Position numbers and translations under genes: made by a program. Under the pieces are notes generated by a model, which saw nothing but the letters and a program-made list of their open reading frames with translations, was not told where the DNA came from and did no database searches. From Parietaria judaica (Eukaryota; Streptophyta; Magnoliopsida; Rosales; Urticaceae): DNA of 64,000 nt. Location: positions 29,879,056-29,943,055 of the forward strand of contig OX940868.1 in the NCBI GenBank assembly GCA_954871525.1, given 5' to 3'. Positions 36,535 through 48,242 of the stretch are shown here, one piece after another; position 1 is the first letter of the stretch; each line of letters begins with the position of its first letter.

Positions 36535-38776
36535 TCAAAGCTTTGAGTTGAATCTGTCATTCTCTGTCTGAACATGAGTTCGTTTAATGTCTTGAAGGCG
36601 AGGACAGCCGGAGAGAGCCATGGTGAGCTCGAGCTCATTCTTCAGCATTTCAACCACACTTCTTACCCCTTTCTCTCCCATTGCAGCTAAGCCGAATACA
36701 ACCGGCCTTCCAATCTGAAAAAAGTTCACAATATCAAATCCAAGATATGTATAAGCGGCGAGTGGATGTACCTCCTAAACTGGGAGAGAACCACTAATTC
36801 TTGGCCATCTTTAGTTTTGGTTTTCGTTTCTCATTTAGTGATTTAGGTCGAAATCCTAATATATATGTATGCGCATGTATGTGTTGAAATGTAGTAGAGC
36901 TTACAAGAACGGCTTGTGCGCCAAGGGCTAGTGCCTTGAAGACGTCAGTTCCTCTGCGCACTCCTCCGTCAAAGAGAACAGGTATTTTTCCTCTGACGCC
37001 CTGAACCACCTGCAATGAGGATTCGAGGACGTTTTTGGAGTTTCATGTTCGGCATATATTAAGATTCATGTATGTTAACTTATCATCGGTAGCGAATACT
37101 CGCCTCTTCTAGGACAGAGATAGTGGCGGGAGTATAATCCAGCTGGCGAGCTCCGTGGTTAGAGACAACGACACCAGAAACTCCATATTCGACGGCCTTT
37201 CTTGCTGAAAGTGCCAGCATTAATAACAATTTTAAAGTGAAAAAAGAAGATAATACCAGTATAAAAATAATAAAGTGCAATCGGAGATTCATTTTTACCA
37301 TCTTCACCGGTAAGTACGCCTTTGATCAGTATGGGCAAGCTAGTAATTGATTTTAACCATGCCAAGTCCTGCAGATTATGTGCTAAATAAGCTAAATATA
37401 GGAACGGTACAAAACAAACAACGAATTCCGTACTTGTTCGTTGCATTGGGACGAGATTCTTAACAAGAGTGTTTCTCGCAAAAAGTAGTCAAAAGTTGTT
37501 ATAGTAGTAAAATAGTATTCATACCTCCCAGCAAAGTGAATCGTCAAAAGTGTTTCTCGCAAAAGCCTCTAAATTTGATCCATCGTCCTGTGGAAATAAA
37601 TGAAAAATTCACTCGGGAAATAATTGACGGACTTGTATCAAATCACCTTGGAGACAAAAACCTGGTATGTGCGGGCACTGATGGGAGATTTATAGTTTCG
37701 ACTCTGATTAATAGATTTATATAAGAATTGTTTGGACTCACATTGGTGACTTCAGTCGATATAAGGCCTTCGAAGTTCTTCAACCGAGGGGCAATCATTC
37801 TGTGGATGTTTCCAAAATCACGTATCAAATCCGACAAGAGAACTCCTATTTTGAGGACGACGACGTAATAATCACTTACAATGTGGAAAAAAAAAATGCA
37901 TAAAGTTTACTTGTTCTTTATGTCTGCTTCACGGCGACCAAGTCGCGGAGCATCAACTGTCAATACAATGGCCTTGAATCCGCTCCACTCGGCTCTCCGC
38001 ACCAGCTGAGCCGACACGTCTCGGTTTTTGTAAACCTGTTTGTAAATTCAACTTCACATGTTAAGCCACTACGCTCAACATGATGCAAACTAACAAACAA
38101 GCAAAAGCGAAAATCGGTTAAGGAGAGATTACATATAGCTGAAAGAACCGAACTGCGTTGCAGCTCGAAGCAACCTCCTCCACGGTACGCGTAGACATGG
38201 TCGACAAAACCTTCAATACAAAGAAAAAATCCTCGGAATCTAAACATTCTAATAAAAAAACACGAACCCCGGTGTTAGTCAAGGTAAAATCCGACCATTA
38301 TCGTGTTGCAGGCCGCGGCTGCTCTCGCCGTGGCAACCTCGCCTACAACCAGACAATATATATATATATATACACATACATACAACAGTATATCAGCCAA
38401 AATCTGGTCCTAAAACCCAGTGATTCAACAAAATTGAAGACCTTCAGGGTGGGCTAACTGGTGATAAGCCGTGGGCGCGATCATTATCGGGGCCGAGAGC
38501 TCGAAACCCAGCACAGCTGCGGCAGTGTCTACTCTACTAACATCCACAAGAACTCGTGGCCTCAACCTGTGAATTCGAATGGAAATGAATCCAGACACTG
38601 ACAAGAAGTAGCGAGAAGATTCAGCAGGTTTACCTGATCCTCCGAAGCGCCAAGAGATTCTCCGTCAGAGTGTGCTGATCCTCAGCTCCACCAACGTAGT
38701 AATCGTAGTACATTTTGGGGAGGGACCTCTCGGCCAGTTCCTGAAACTCGCTCACGTTGACCGGCTCACCCGCCAT
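36535..38776 (-). CDS. HAOX: Peroxisomal (S)-2-hydroxy-acid oxidase, HAOX/GLO3-4 type, copy 2
   Basis: Tandem partner of the gene at 32345-35362, same reaction and compartment. Exons in order: 38776-38634, 38566-38442, 38342-38296, 38210-38133, 38035-37911, 37799-37742, 37587-37525, 37368-37299, 37204-37104, 37009-36905, 36714-36535 (364 aa; every exon equals its partner in length). Motifs: [70 protein letters not shown]-terminus SKL (PTS1). The loop [15 protein letters not shown] again lacks the glycolate-oxidase Trp, so a preference for longer 2-hydroxy acids is likely. Intron 9 needs a GC donor (GAG/GCGAGT), where copy 1 has GT; intron 1 is the reverse. In Arabidopsis two such genes alternate with ALKBH1 genes. 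Confidence 0.94.
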
Positions 38777-39770
38777 TTTCGACTGCTCGCCGTAACAGAA
38801 CGATCCGAGTGTGGACGGAAACGGAATCCAGATTCAGAAAGTAGCGAAGAAAGTTGATCGACGAAGTCCTGTTCGGAGATCGATCGAGTGCTTTTCGATG
38901 ATTCTCTTCGCAAGTTTCACAGAGATTCGTCCTACTGATTTTATAGTGGAGCCCACAAACGACGTTCTTATTATTTCTTTTTCTTTTATTTTATATACAA
39001 ATAATAATATCATCCTACAAAATTTGGACGACTTATAAATGGACTTATGCTCGACAAACACGATTAAATAACATGCAAACACGACATTCACTTTTCTTTA
39101 CTATGTTTTTTTTTTTAATTTCTTTAAGAAAATAAAATTTTATTTTGCTCCTTTGTGTAGCTTGAGTACCAACTTCGTTCTGACTTGGGTTTGTTTCACC
39201 AGATTTTTAACCCCATCTTTTATTTATAATAATAGTTACAATAACGGGCAACTTTCAATAAGAGAAAGCATCACAATAAGAAAAAAAAATCATTAACGAC
39301 ATAAGTTCTCTAACTTTGATCAACTGAAATAACAATATTTAAAGTCGATAAAATTGAAATGACCCATATTTTCGTGCGACATTTGACAATCTTAGGTCAC
39401 ACATATTTCTATCAATTTGACAAACTCCATAAAATAATAATAAAAAAAGGACGAATAAATATGTCACCTCAATTTTTTTGACTTTGGATACTTTTGCTAT
39501 TATTTTTACACTTCTAATTCATGTGGCCTTACTTGTTCATACTTCAAAGTTTATATACTTTGCCACCAATGTAAAGAAAAAACACCATATTTAAATGAAA
39601 TGGAAAAAAATTATTTTAAAAAAAAGGGTATTTTGTAAGTAATCATATTTTTGCCGTTGAGTTTGTAACAAAACCAGGTTCAATTAGCCATGAGTGAACC
39701 AACAAACAAAACCACAGTTGAATCCATATGAGGACTCACTGAATTTCAATTTTTTACAGACAACTAACAC
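38777..39770. other. HAOX-2 promoter and 3' flank of the CCCH gene
   Basis: About 1 kb of AT-rich sequence. The right half (39240-39600) contains wording such as AAGTTCTCTAACTTTGATCAACTG that resembles the foldback element family elsewhere in the window, but ends could not be fixed. No gene was recognised. Confidence 0.45.
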
Positions 39771-41864
39771 TTAATAAGACGACCTCGCTCTGGTCCCACA
39801 TTCCTCCCTAACGGCATGAGAAAATTTGCATCGTTCTCCGAAGTGACAACGGCCTTGAGCAAAGTATCGACATTGCTTATGTACAGCGCCGTCGTTGTCG
39901 ATGCTTGAATCCCGTCGTCTATAGGTATTCCTCTCCGGGAACTCTCTCATTTTCCGGTTCATATGATCGTGGGAATATAAGTTGATACCGGAGTTGTACG
40001 GATGAGGCTCGTGAAAGTCAGAGCGTCTATGATGCCATAGGTCGTTATATTCGCATTGCATTGGATCTTTTCCCATTGTTATGTAATCAGCGTACATGGT
40101 AAAGTGTTGAGCGCGAGGTAGAGTCGGTTGTCTTCCCGGATGAGCAACTAAACCGGTTTGGTGAATTTCTGTAGCGGATTTGCTTACGAATCTCGTCTGT
40201 TGAGGTTGAATATGGGGTTTTGGCACCGAGATTGAGTCAAATTGAGACTGGTTTCCATCTCGAGTTGCTTTCTTCTTCGAGATCCTGCAATAGAGTACTT
40301 GATTATGTAATTAAAAACCGAAAGTAATTATTAATAATATTAACGTTACATAAGACCGATGAGTGATAATCAATACCTATTTTCCTGATGAATTTTTCGC
40401 TCACCCTTCTTTCGGATCCTTTTATCTCTGTCAGACCGAGCATGTCTTCCCCTTGAGTGCTTCTCCATCAAAATTTTCTCCCTCTCTCCCTCGTCTACCC
40501 ATTTCTAAAATCAATAACCGATCAATTTTTTTTTTATCAGAAGGCGCTAATCCCAAATGAGCAAATAATTTTTTCTTTTTTCAAAACAACGGACCTGTCT
40601 CAAAGTTTTCAATCTATAAAGATTTCGCCCTTTGATTAGGAGGGGGTGAAGCGGAGGAAGCCGTTTCTCCCCTTTGCTCCACAGCACTTCAATCTGGTAT
40701 CAACGTGAAAAAACGCTTTAAAATATTGCGATCATCAACTGTTTAAGTGAACTTAAATGTAGACTTACTTGACATCGATCAACTTACAGCCCGACTCACC
40801 GTAAATGTATGTTGTTGTTTGGCTGCTCCGTAGCTTTCTTTCACTATACGTCCTGCAATCATTCTTGTGCTACGCCGGGGGCCATTCGCACTACGTGATG
40901 CTAAATTGAACCTGCAAAAAAGGTAAAGAATTTCCCACTTGAAACGGGAGATCATTTCCGCTTCTTATCTATTTTAAGGTGAAGACAAGCAAACGGGAAT
41001 TTCATTTCATGATACGAAACTACGCTTACATGTCGTGGACCTTTTGCTTAAACAGAACTACGTCGCCAGTGCAAGCATCGCCTGCATCAAATAACCTCGT
41101 TAAACTGATTTCAAACGTGAACAAGAAACGAACGTGATCGAACGCACTCTTACCTTTACAATTCACTGTAAAGCTCGAAACCGGATACTTCCTCTCTCCT
41201 CCACCATTGACAATCCTATACATATAAGAGAAAATAAACAAAATCATTACGAACTAAGAAATCATCCAACAATTGTACGTGAAACTAAACAAGAAATTAC
41301 TCAATATGCTCCCGGACGCGCTGAACGAGCGTAGCTTTGTTTCCCGTCAGCCTTAACCCGTTCTTCTTCAAGTAAACCTTGCATTGCTCCACTTTCAACT
41401 TCTTTATATGCTCAGCTGCAATGGAAGAAAAAGGATGGCCTAGAAAAATGAGCATTTATGCAAAAATGGGTTTCAAATTTGACATTTTCTTCTTCTAAGA
41501 AATAGAACTCGATGGAATTTTCTCAAAGATTCACCTCCGAGGACTCTCAGAACTTCCTCGAAGCCTTTCTCATCCACTTCATCAACCTCACTCTCGTCAT
41601 CAATTTCTCGAACAACACTGCAATTCATAAGATCAAAATCCCTAATCTTCCAGAAACGCAACCGAATCGAGAGACTAACCGAGCCTTGGATTTATTCTCG
41701 ATGGAGAGGTTCGAGAATCTTGAATCGGCGTCTTCGAGAACGCAGAAAGTCGGATCGTCATCTTCCGAGTCATTCAAGCTGGACTCGGACTCGGACTCGG
41801 ACTCGGACTCAGACTCTGACGAAGAAGATATACAGATGATTTCGTTCTCTCTTTCGGCTTCCAT
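39771..41864 (-). CDS. SAP-domain and CCCH zinc-finger protein
   Basis: A probable nuclear nucleic-acid-binding protein. Exons in order: 41864-41680, 41617-41535, 41415-41301, 41215-41154, 41081-41030, 40911-40800, 40693-40595, 40504-40377, 40284-39771 (449 aa). The N-terminus has an acidic alternating Ser-Glu run (ISSSSESESESESESE). Exon 3 encodes a SAP-like helix-turn-helix (KLKVEQCKVYLKKNGLRLTG followed by NKATLVQRV). A basic region (RGRHARSDRDKRIRKKGERK) may be a nuclear signal. The last exon has one CCCH finger, CRYFAQGRCHFGERCKFSH (C-x7-C-x5-C-x3-H). It resembles plant CCCH-type 62/65 proteins with a SAP domain; the exact orthologue is uncertain and function is not established from sequence. 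All donors are GT. Confidence 0.85.
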
Positions 41865-41887
41865 TGTTGTGCTACGTTCTCTTTTCT

Positions 41888-42318
41888 GACAACGATTTTT
41901 GGTTCCCTCCTATTTATACCGAAATTTTGAAATTTGAAGAATGCATCGTTGCTTGTAAGAATTTGTGGTAAATATTGTACCAAAAATCATTCATAATTTT
42001 TTTTTTCCCCATAATTTGTTATCATATGTTTTTAAAGAAATTAAAAATAAATAAAAAATACCACGTGACATGCTACATGAATGTAGAATGAAGAAACGAC
42101 AATGATTTTGGTTCTCTCCTATTACACCAAATGACCAAAAAATTGAAATTTAAAGAATGCATTGTCAGTGGTTGAATTTGTGGTAAATTATTGTACCAAA
42201 ATTTGTTATCGTGATAAAAAAAAAAATTAAAAAAAAATCCATAATTTCTTGTCAAATATTTTTTTTAAAAGATAAAATAAAATGCCACGTGATGTGCCAC
42301 ATGACAGTCGAATGACAT
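41888..42318. repeat. Direct duplication of about 207 bp upstream of the CCCH gene
   Basis: Copy A (41888-42093) and copy B (42094-42318) share in order: GATTTTTGGTTC/GATTTTGGTTC, CTCCTATT, GAATGCAT, GAATTTGTGGTAAAT, ATTGTACCAAAA, CCATAATTT and CCACGTGA. Similarity is clear but with many substitutions and indels, so the event is not recent. Each copy ends in a G-box. Confidence 0.7.
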
Positions 42319-42531
42319 GGCATGTCACGTGGCGGTCAACTGGATGTCACGTGGCATTTGACTTATAATTTCAGTGTGTTGGTACTTTATCCAATTAAAA
42401 AAAAGAATGAGAACTTATCGGAGTTATTTGAAAGACTATTGGTTCTTATGTTGCGATAATTTTGTTACACATCATGGATTCGATGTACGGTCAAATTTCG
42501 CATAAGTATCGTCCTCAAACTAAAATATTAA

Positions 42532-42777
42532 GGATAATTCTAGCAAAAATACTTGAATTTCGACAAAAAAAAATGACTACTCTAAAAAATTGATGTAAAT
42601 ATTCTTCCTCTCGCTAGTCACAAAAGTTTAGAAATATTGTGGCCCATTTTGTGAAAGAGGGTATAAAAGTGTAATATACATTTGTGAAGGAATGTATTTG
42701 TATCACCAATTTTTCAGCTTAGATCATACTAAAGTGTAATTTTTCATCAAAGTTGAGTACTTTCGCCGCAATTATCC

Positions 42778-42778
<1 letters not shown>
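42532..42778. mobile_element. Small TIR element related to the PHL-intron foldback
   Basis: The left end GGATAATTCTAGCAAAAATAC pairs with the right end inverted GGGATAATTGCGGCGAAAGTA. The terminal GGGATAATNGCGGC is shared with the element at 25569-26171. The flanks (AAATATTAA and AAATATATA) match at 7 of 9, a possible decayed 9-bp duplication. Confidence 0.55.
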
Positions 42779-42812
<34 letters not shown>

Positions 42813-43068
42813 TGATATCAGCGTCTTATGTGTAGCATGTAAATAGACTTGCTTTGTTCGTGAAGTGCTGATTGCATGAACATGTTACCCAAACCAGTGG
42901 GGCATTTAAGTCCCATGTTAAACAAACAGATCGTTCACTTCATTAATTTCACTAATAACTCTCGAATTTAATTACATCTTTATAGTTTCCACATGCTAGC
43001 TGTTTCTGTGTTTGATTAATTTACTACCAACAAGCACTTTCTCTCCTTCTTTTTCTGAACAATTATCA

Positions 43069-46000
43069 ATGGTTTCTTATTCTCTCGCCTCTCCTCTCGG
43101 TTCATGGCATGTCGTATCGTCGCGGTTGCCGTCCCCGAAGAAACCGAGAAGCTCACTGCGGGGATATGAGCGCCTAATAAACTATAATCAAAGCAAAGGA
43201 TTAATTCTGGGTGTGTCAGGCCAATCCATCTCTAGAAAGCAAACTGGGCGCGAAGATTCCGCTGCTCAGTCCGGTAAATTCCGGTTACGAGAAGTTTTAT
43301 GAAGGAACATGTTCTGATAAATTGTGTTGGCCTTTTTCTTGGTTATGTAGTTTTGGCCAGCGAAGCTGTACTGGCGGAGGAAGCGGAGGAGGTGAAGGAG
43401 AGGCGTGTGGTCGTGACAGGGCTGGGCGTTGTGAGCACTCTCGGGCACGATCCCGATGTTTTCTACGACAATCTTCTTCGGGGAGCGAGCGGTATTAGCA
43501 AGATAGAATCGTTCGACTGCTCAAAATTTCCGACGGTACATAATTTTTGCTATCGCTCAAAATTTCCGATGATCATTCAAATTCAAATAATGCTCATAAT
43601 CAATTTTGAGCGTTTTGCGTAGGTAACATAACTTGATAATTGCATAAAACGTTCGATTATTCGAGTGTGTTCAACGTTTCAAATCACTCAATGATTGCTC
43701 AATTTTCGTAATCTTCTTGAATGTTTTCTAGCAATTAACTAGAACAAGCAATATGACGAAATTTTAGTATATTTAGCCGGAAAGCGAAAAACAGACTTGT
43801 TTTCATGGTTTCTACCGAAAAATTGGACGGACGATTCCGTTGTTTCTGTCCGTTTGCTCATTTTATATTATACTTTTATATATCATGTTTATATATATAG
43901 AAAACGTAGTCTTTATTTTTTGAGGAGTCACTCCCGATTCCGCAGTATATTCGTCGCAGAAAATCGCGGGGGAGATCAAATCGTTCTCGGGGGACGGGTT
44001 GGTGTCGCGGAAGGTGGCACAGAGGGCCGACAAGTTCATGCTCTACATGGTCGCTGCCGGCAAGAGAGCCTTGGCCGACGGCGGGATCACGGAAGACACG
44101 GAGCTGAACAAGACCAAGTGCGGCGTCTTGATTGGCTCGGCGCTCGGAGGCATGTCAGTTAAGTCAGAAGCATATGTATATAATCTCGGTTGATTAGGGT
44201 TTTGCTCTTCATTTTTGACAGAATTAGAGGTGTGATTAGGTGTCTGTTAATGCGTTCGAAGCTCTGAGAGTCTCGTACAAGAAAATGCACCCATTTAGTG
44301 TACCTTTCTCAACCACCAACATGGGCTCTGCTGTGCTGGCAATCGACTTGGTAAGTCATGAAGACACACATGCTAACAAGTATTGGTTAAGTACCTTTAA
44401 AACTTAAGGATTTTTACCGTATAATTTTTGTTTTCTCTAATGTTCTTCGAAAGTAATTCATTTGATAACAAAAGTACTTAAATTTTAGCGGCACATTTAA
44501 CATTGTTTTAAAACACAATTTGAGAATATATGCCAGTGAAGAAAGAAAAAAAAAAAAAGAATATGTCCCTGTAATTTAGTAAAACTTGATTATATATGTC
44601 ACTTATAATTCTAATTTAATAACTTTTTTTAGAATTAAGATCGGGCACAAAAATCAAATTAATACTTATCAAGTATATAATATTTAACGAAGTCAACTAT
44701 ATAAATATTTCATGTCCATTTAAGCTATGGATTAATTAATATGGAACTGGAATAATCCTTCTACGTGGAAAACTATATATAGCTATGTGTATGATTTTTT
44801 TTTCATATATAATAACAAACATATACTTAAATAAAACTTAAAAACAATCACAATTATTAGCTCAATTATTCATGGCACAATATTAATTAATTTTTGGTAT
44901 ACATAATTTTTAGGGGTGGATGGGCCCGAACTACTCTATATCGACGGCTTGCGCCACAAGCAATCTATGCATTCTCAATTCAGCTCATCATATTATCCGA
45001 AATGATGTGGTAATTATTTTCCCACCTTAATTGTGCTATAATCTTGGATCGGAGAATTTTATTACACTATATAGGCTATTAATTTAATAGCATTCTTGAA
45101 AGTTAGGATTAGACAAAAGTATGATTTAATCGAGGTTATTAATATATTTAATTAATTGTATACACTTTCCTAATCTATTATTAGTAAGGTGATCTCTCAT
45201 CGAAGTTGAATATATTCGCAGGACGTGATGCTCTGTGGCGGATCTGATGGCGGAGTTATTCCATTAGGCATGTGTTGTAGCTATAATTAAGGACCCTAAT
45301 TAGGTTTTGATTATTTAATGAGTCCATGATTAATTTTTTCTATATGATTGTACTTTCAGCCATGGGAGGCTTCACGTCGAGCAAATTACTTTCAAAAAGG
45401 AACGACGAACCCACCAAAGCTTCACGCCCATGGGACATTGTATATGTTTACACCCATATTTTTATATATATAATGCCTTCATCATTAGTTTCTATTAGAT
45501 GAAGACATTAACTCGATTAATTAACGCCTCGTAATGTGACAAATGAAAGATAATTATTGCGTCACGATAATTGCGTCACCATAAAGGTATAAGTGCATTA
45601 ATAAACATAATTTAAAGATATCGTCGCTAGTATCTCTATTTTTATATCATAATTGCGTCATGAGTCCACAACATAAAATGAGTGGCCTAACAACGACGTA
45701 CCATTTTGAAAAAACAAATGAGCTTAACATGGTTGATAGGGCTCTATGTTATTCTTCTCATCGCTGGTAATTTTGAGAGGGAATCCATAACAGTTAATAA
45801 ATCTACATGCTTTTTTAGTATCATTTTGATGATAAATTGAGACCGATTTGGGTGTGCGTGCACGTGTTTTTTGTTTGCAGAAACGCGACGGATTCGTGAT
45901 GGGAGAGGGCGCCGGAGTTCTGCTCTTGGAAGAGCTAGAACACGCAAAGGTTTAGCGTTCATTCAACATCTTATATATGCGTATAACAATGCAAGGAAAA

Positions 46001-47397
46001 AGACAACGTTTTGTGAAATTATATTCATCACCTTATAATTGTTGTATTAATTGTAGAAAAGAGGTGCAAAAATCTATGCAGAGTTTCTTGGCGGGAGCTT
46101 CACTATTGACACTAATCACTACAACAACCCTAGTTCCGATGGTAATAATCATGCAACCAAAAACGTAAAGGTTTTCTTTTTCCCATGGTGAGTTTCATGT
46201 GGTTATATTATATATATCAGGGACAGGGATTGACCTTTGCATGGAGAAGGCCTTGGCTCAGTCCGGCGTGGCGCGAGAAGACGTGAACTACATTAACGCG
46301 CACGCTGCCTCGATGGTGGCCGATGATTTGAAAGAACATCAGGCTATAACGCGTTTTTTTGCACATAATCCAGAGGTAGGGCTTACAGGAAGTGGCCATT
46401 TTGCTATGCTTTAATTTTATTTTACTTTAATTATTTTAGATTACTTGGTTCGTGGTTTTGAGCAGCTACGGATCAACTCTACCAAGTCCATGATCGGTCA
46501 CCTTATGGGAGCCTCGGGAGCTGTGGAAGCCGTGGCGACAATTAAGGTATTTTATATGCAAGAGTCAAATTCCGCGCGCTCTCGTGACATTGTCTTAAGT
46601 TTTATTAATATTCTTCACTTATAGCGGATGAAAATTGTGATAACAAATTGCCATGTTAAGGAGAAAACACCACCTCGTGTATCAAAACCAACAAGTAAAC
46701 TAGCTAATTACACATTAAACTTGAACAAACAGACAATTTAAGAATTATTACCTATAGACACACAAGCATATATATAACTCGTGTTATGTAATCTAAATAA
46801 ATTTATAATTAATGAGGGGATGTAAGTTGACTAGAATTTCTTAAACATTAGATTCATTAAACATTAGGGATATATCTCCACCTTTAACATCACTTGCAAA
46901 TTGCAATTACACATTGATTTTATATACATACATTGTAATTACACAAAATCTTACGTATAGTTCCATGCATGTACGTCGTCGTTGTATGCGTATAATGCAA
47001 ACATAAACGATATATACAATATTATACACAACAGAGCACAGCGCGTATTAATTGAATTGAATTATACGAATATTATGCAGGCAATACAGACGGGGTGGAT
47101 TCATCCAAACGTCAACCTTGAGAATCCTGACGAGGGCGTGGTAAGAATATATATCATATTAATTTACATATATATATATTATATTTCTATGCTTTGAATT
47201 TAATCAAAACTCAAAAGGACTTCTCGATCAATTTTTTTTTTTTTTTTTTTTAACATTGGACGTGAATATATGATGATCAGGAAAGAGATATTCTTGTGGG
47301 CGAGAAGAAGGAGCGTTTGGACATAAAGATAGCAATGTCAAACTCACTTGCCTTTGGTGGACAGAACTCTTCGATTATATTTGCACCTTATAAATGA
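43069..47397 (+). CDS. KAS2: Plastid 3-ketoacyl-ACP synthase II-like (KAS II), divergent
   Basis: KAS II condenses malonyl-ACP with palmitoyl-ACP in plastid fatty-acid elongation (C16 to C18). Exons: 43069-43273, 43351-43535, 43960-44157, 44240-44350, 44914-45009, 45222-45267, 45360-45439, 45881-45949, 46057-46141, 46221-46375, 46466-46546, 47081-47140, 47281-47397 (495 aa). Exon 1 reads as a transit peptide. The KAS II type is shown by [48 protein letters not shown] and [12 protein letters not shown]. The Cys ([10 protein letters not shown]), both His ([14 protein letters not shown]) and the Lys are kept. Oddities: [11 protein letters not shown] instead of NAHATSTPAGD, and [12 protein letters not shown] instead of SNSFGFGGHNSS. 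Intron 6 needs a GC donor (TTAG/GCATGT). ATG 43069 is the first in-frame methionine. A specialised paralogue or an altered enzyme is possible. Confidence 0.88.
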
Positions 47398-47453
47398 CAC
47401 TCTCTGTTTTCAAATTCAATCTCTCAACTCTAACTTATATATATAGTTGTATT

Positions 47454-47485
<32 letters not shown>

Positions 47486-48084
47486 ATTTTTTAGCTCTTA
47501 ACTTGGTGAGTAGGTATTTTAGAGCAAACATATGATTTTGTTTTTTCTTTTTGAGAATAAAATCTCAGAAATATATATTCTCTCGACATATTATGTCATG
47601 TTTTATGCACAATGTATTTATTGTCGTGACGTCATTTATTTTATTTACATATATAGAAGGAAATGTTCTACTTTTAATAAGCATAGGGGGTGTTGCTGAA
47701 AAGAAAAAAAAGTGAGACCCATTTGAATATTTCTACACCCTATATTAATTCATTGACACCTATTTTAAACGCATAATCATAAATGCGATTTTGCAAATAA
47801 AGAGATAATCAGCATATATATTTCATTTAGACCAAGATCAATATATATGAAGTGAATATAAAACTTTAAAAATTAAATAGAGAGAAGTTGGAAAGCCAAG
47901 CGCCAAAACCTAGTCAAGATCAGAAGAAGAAGAAGGGTTTGCTTTTGTGCTACGGAACTCCATTATTAATAATGAAAAAAAGAGTGTTGGACTTGGGATT
48001 GATCTCATTCTCAATCTCATTGGAGTTTTGCAAGGGAAACTCTCGACCTTTTTCCCGCCAAATTGATCCGCTGCTCTCCGCTCC
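47398..48084. other. Spacer KAS II to ALKBH1
   Basis: KAS II 3' UTR with (TA)n and (GT)n tracts near 47440-47485, then a presumed ALKBH1 5' leader from about 47880. The open frame across 47888-48343 has no recognisable product and runs into the (TA)n repeat, so it was not called. Confidence 0.5.
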
Positions 48085-48157
48085 ATGCAGCGCCCCCATC
48101 CACCCTATCGGGGCCCTTCAGGTACGGGACGTGCTCCCAACCAGGCAAGCTCTCTCT

Positions 48158-48242
<85 letters not shown>

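Larger units (their letters stand above)
41865..43068. promoter_or_regulatory. Divergent spacer CCCH gene / KAS II
   Basis: The two genes are transcribed apart from this 1.2-kb spacer. It holds a local direct duplication (41888-42318), four CACGTG G-boxes (42062, 42286, 42326, 42348), a small TIR element (about 42532-42778) and an (AT)n tract at 42781-42810. The KAS II leader starts after about 42950. Confidence 0.6.

Noticed and set aside
43012..43068. Extended KAS II start upstream of 43069
   Set aside because: The upstream in-frame codon at 43012 is TTG, not ATG; ATG 43069 is the first methionine and gives a good transit peptide.
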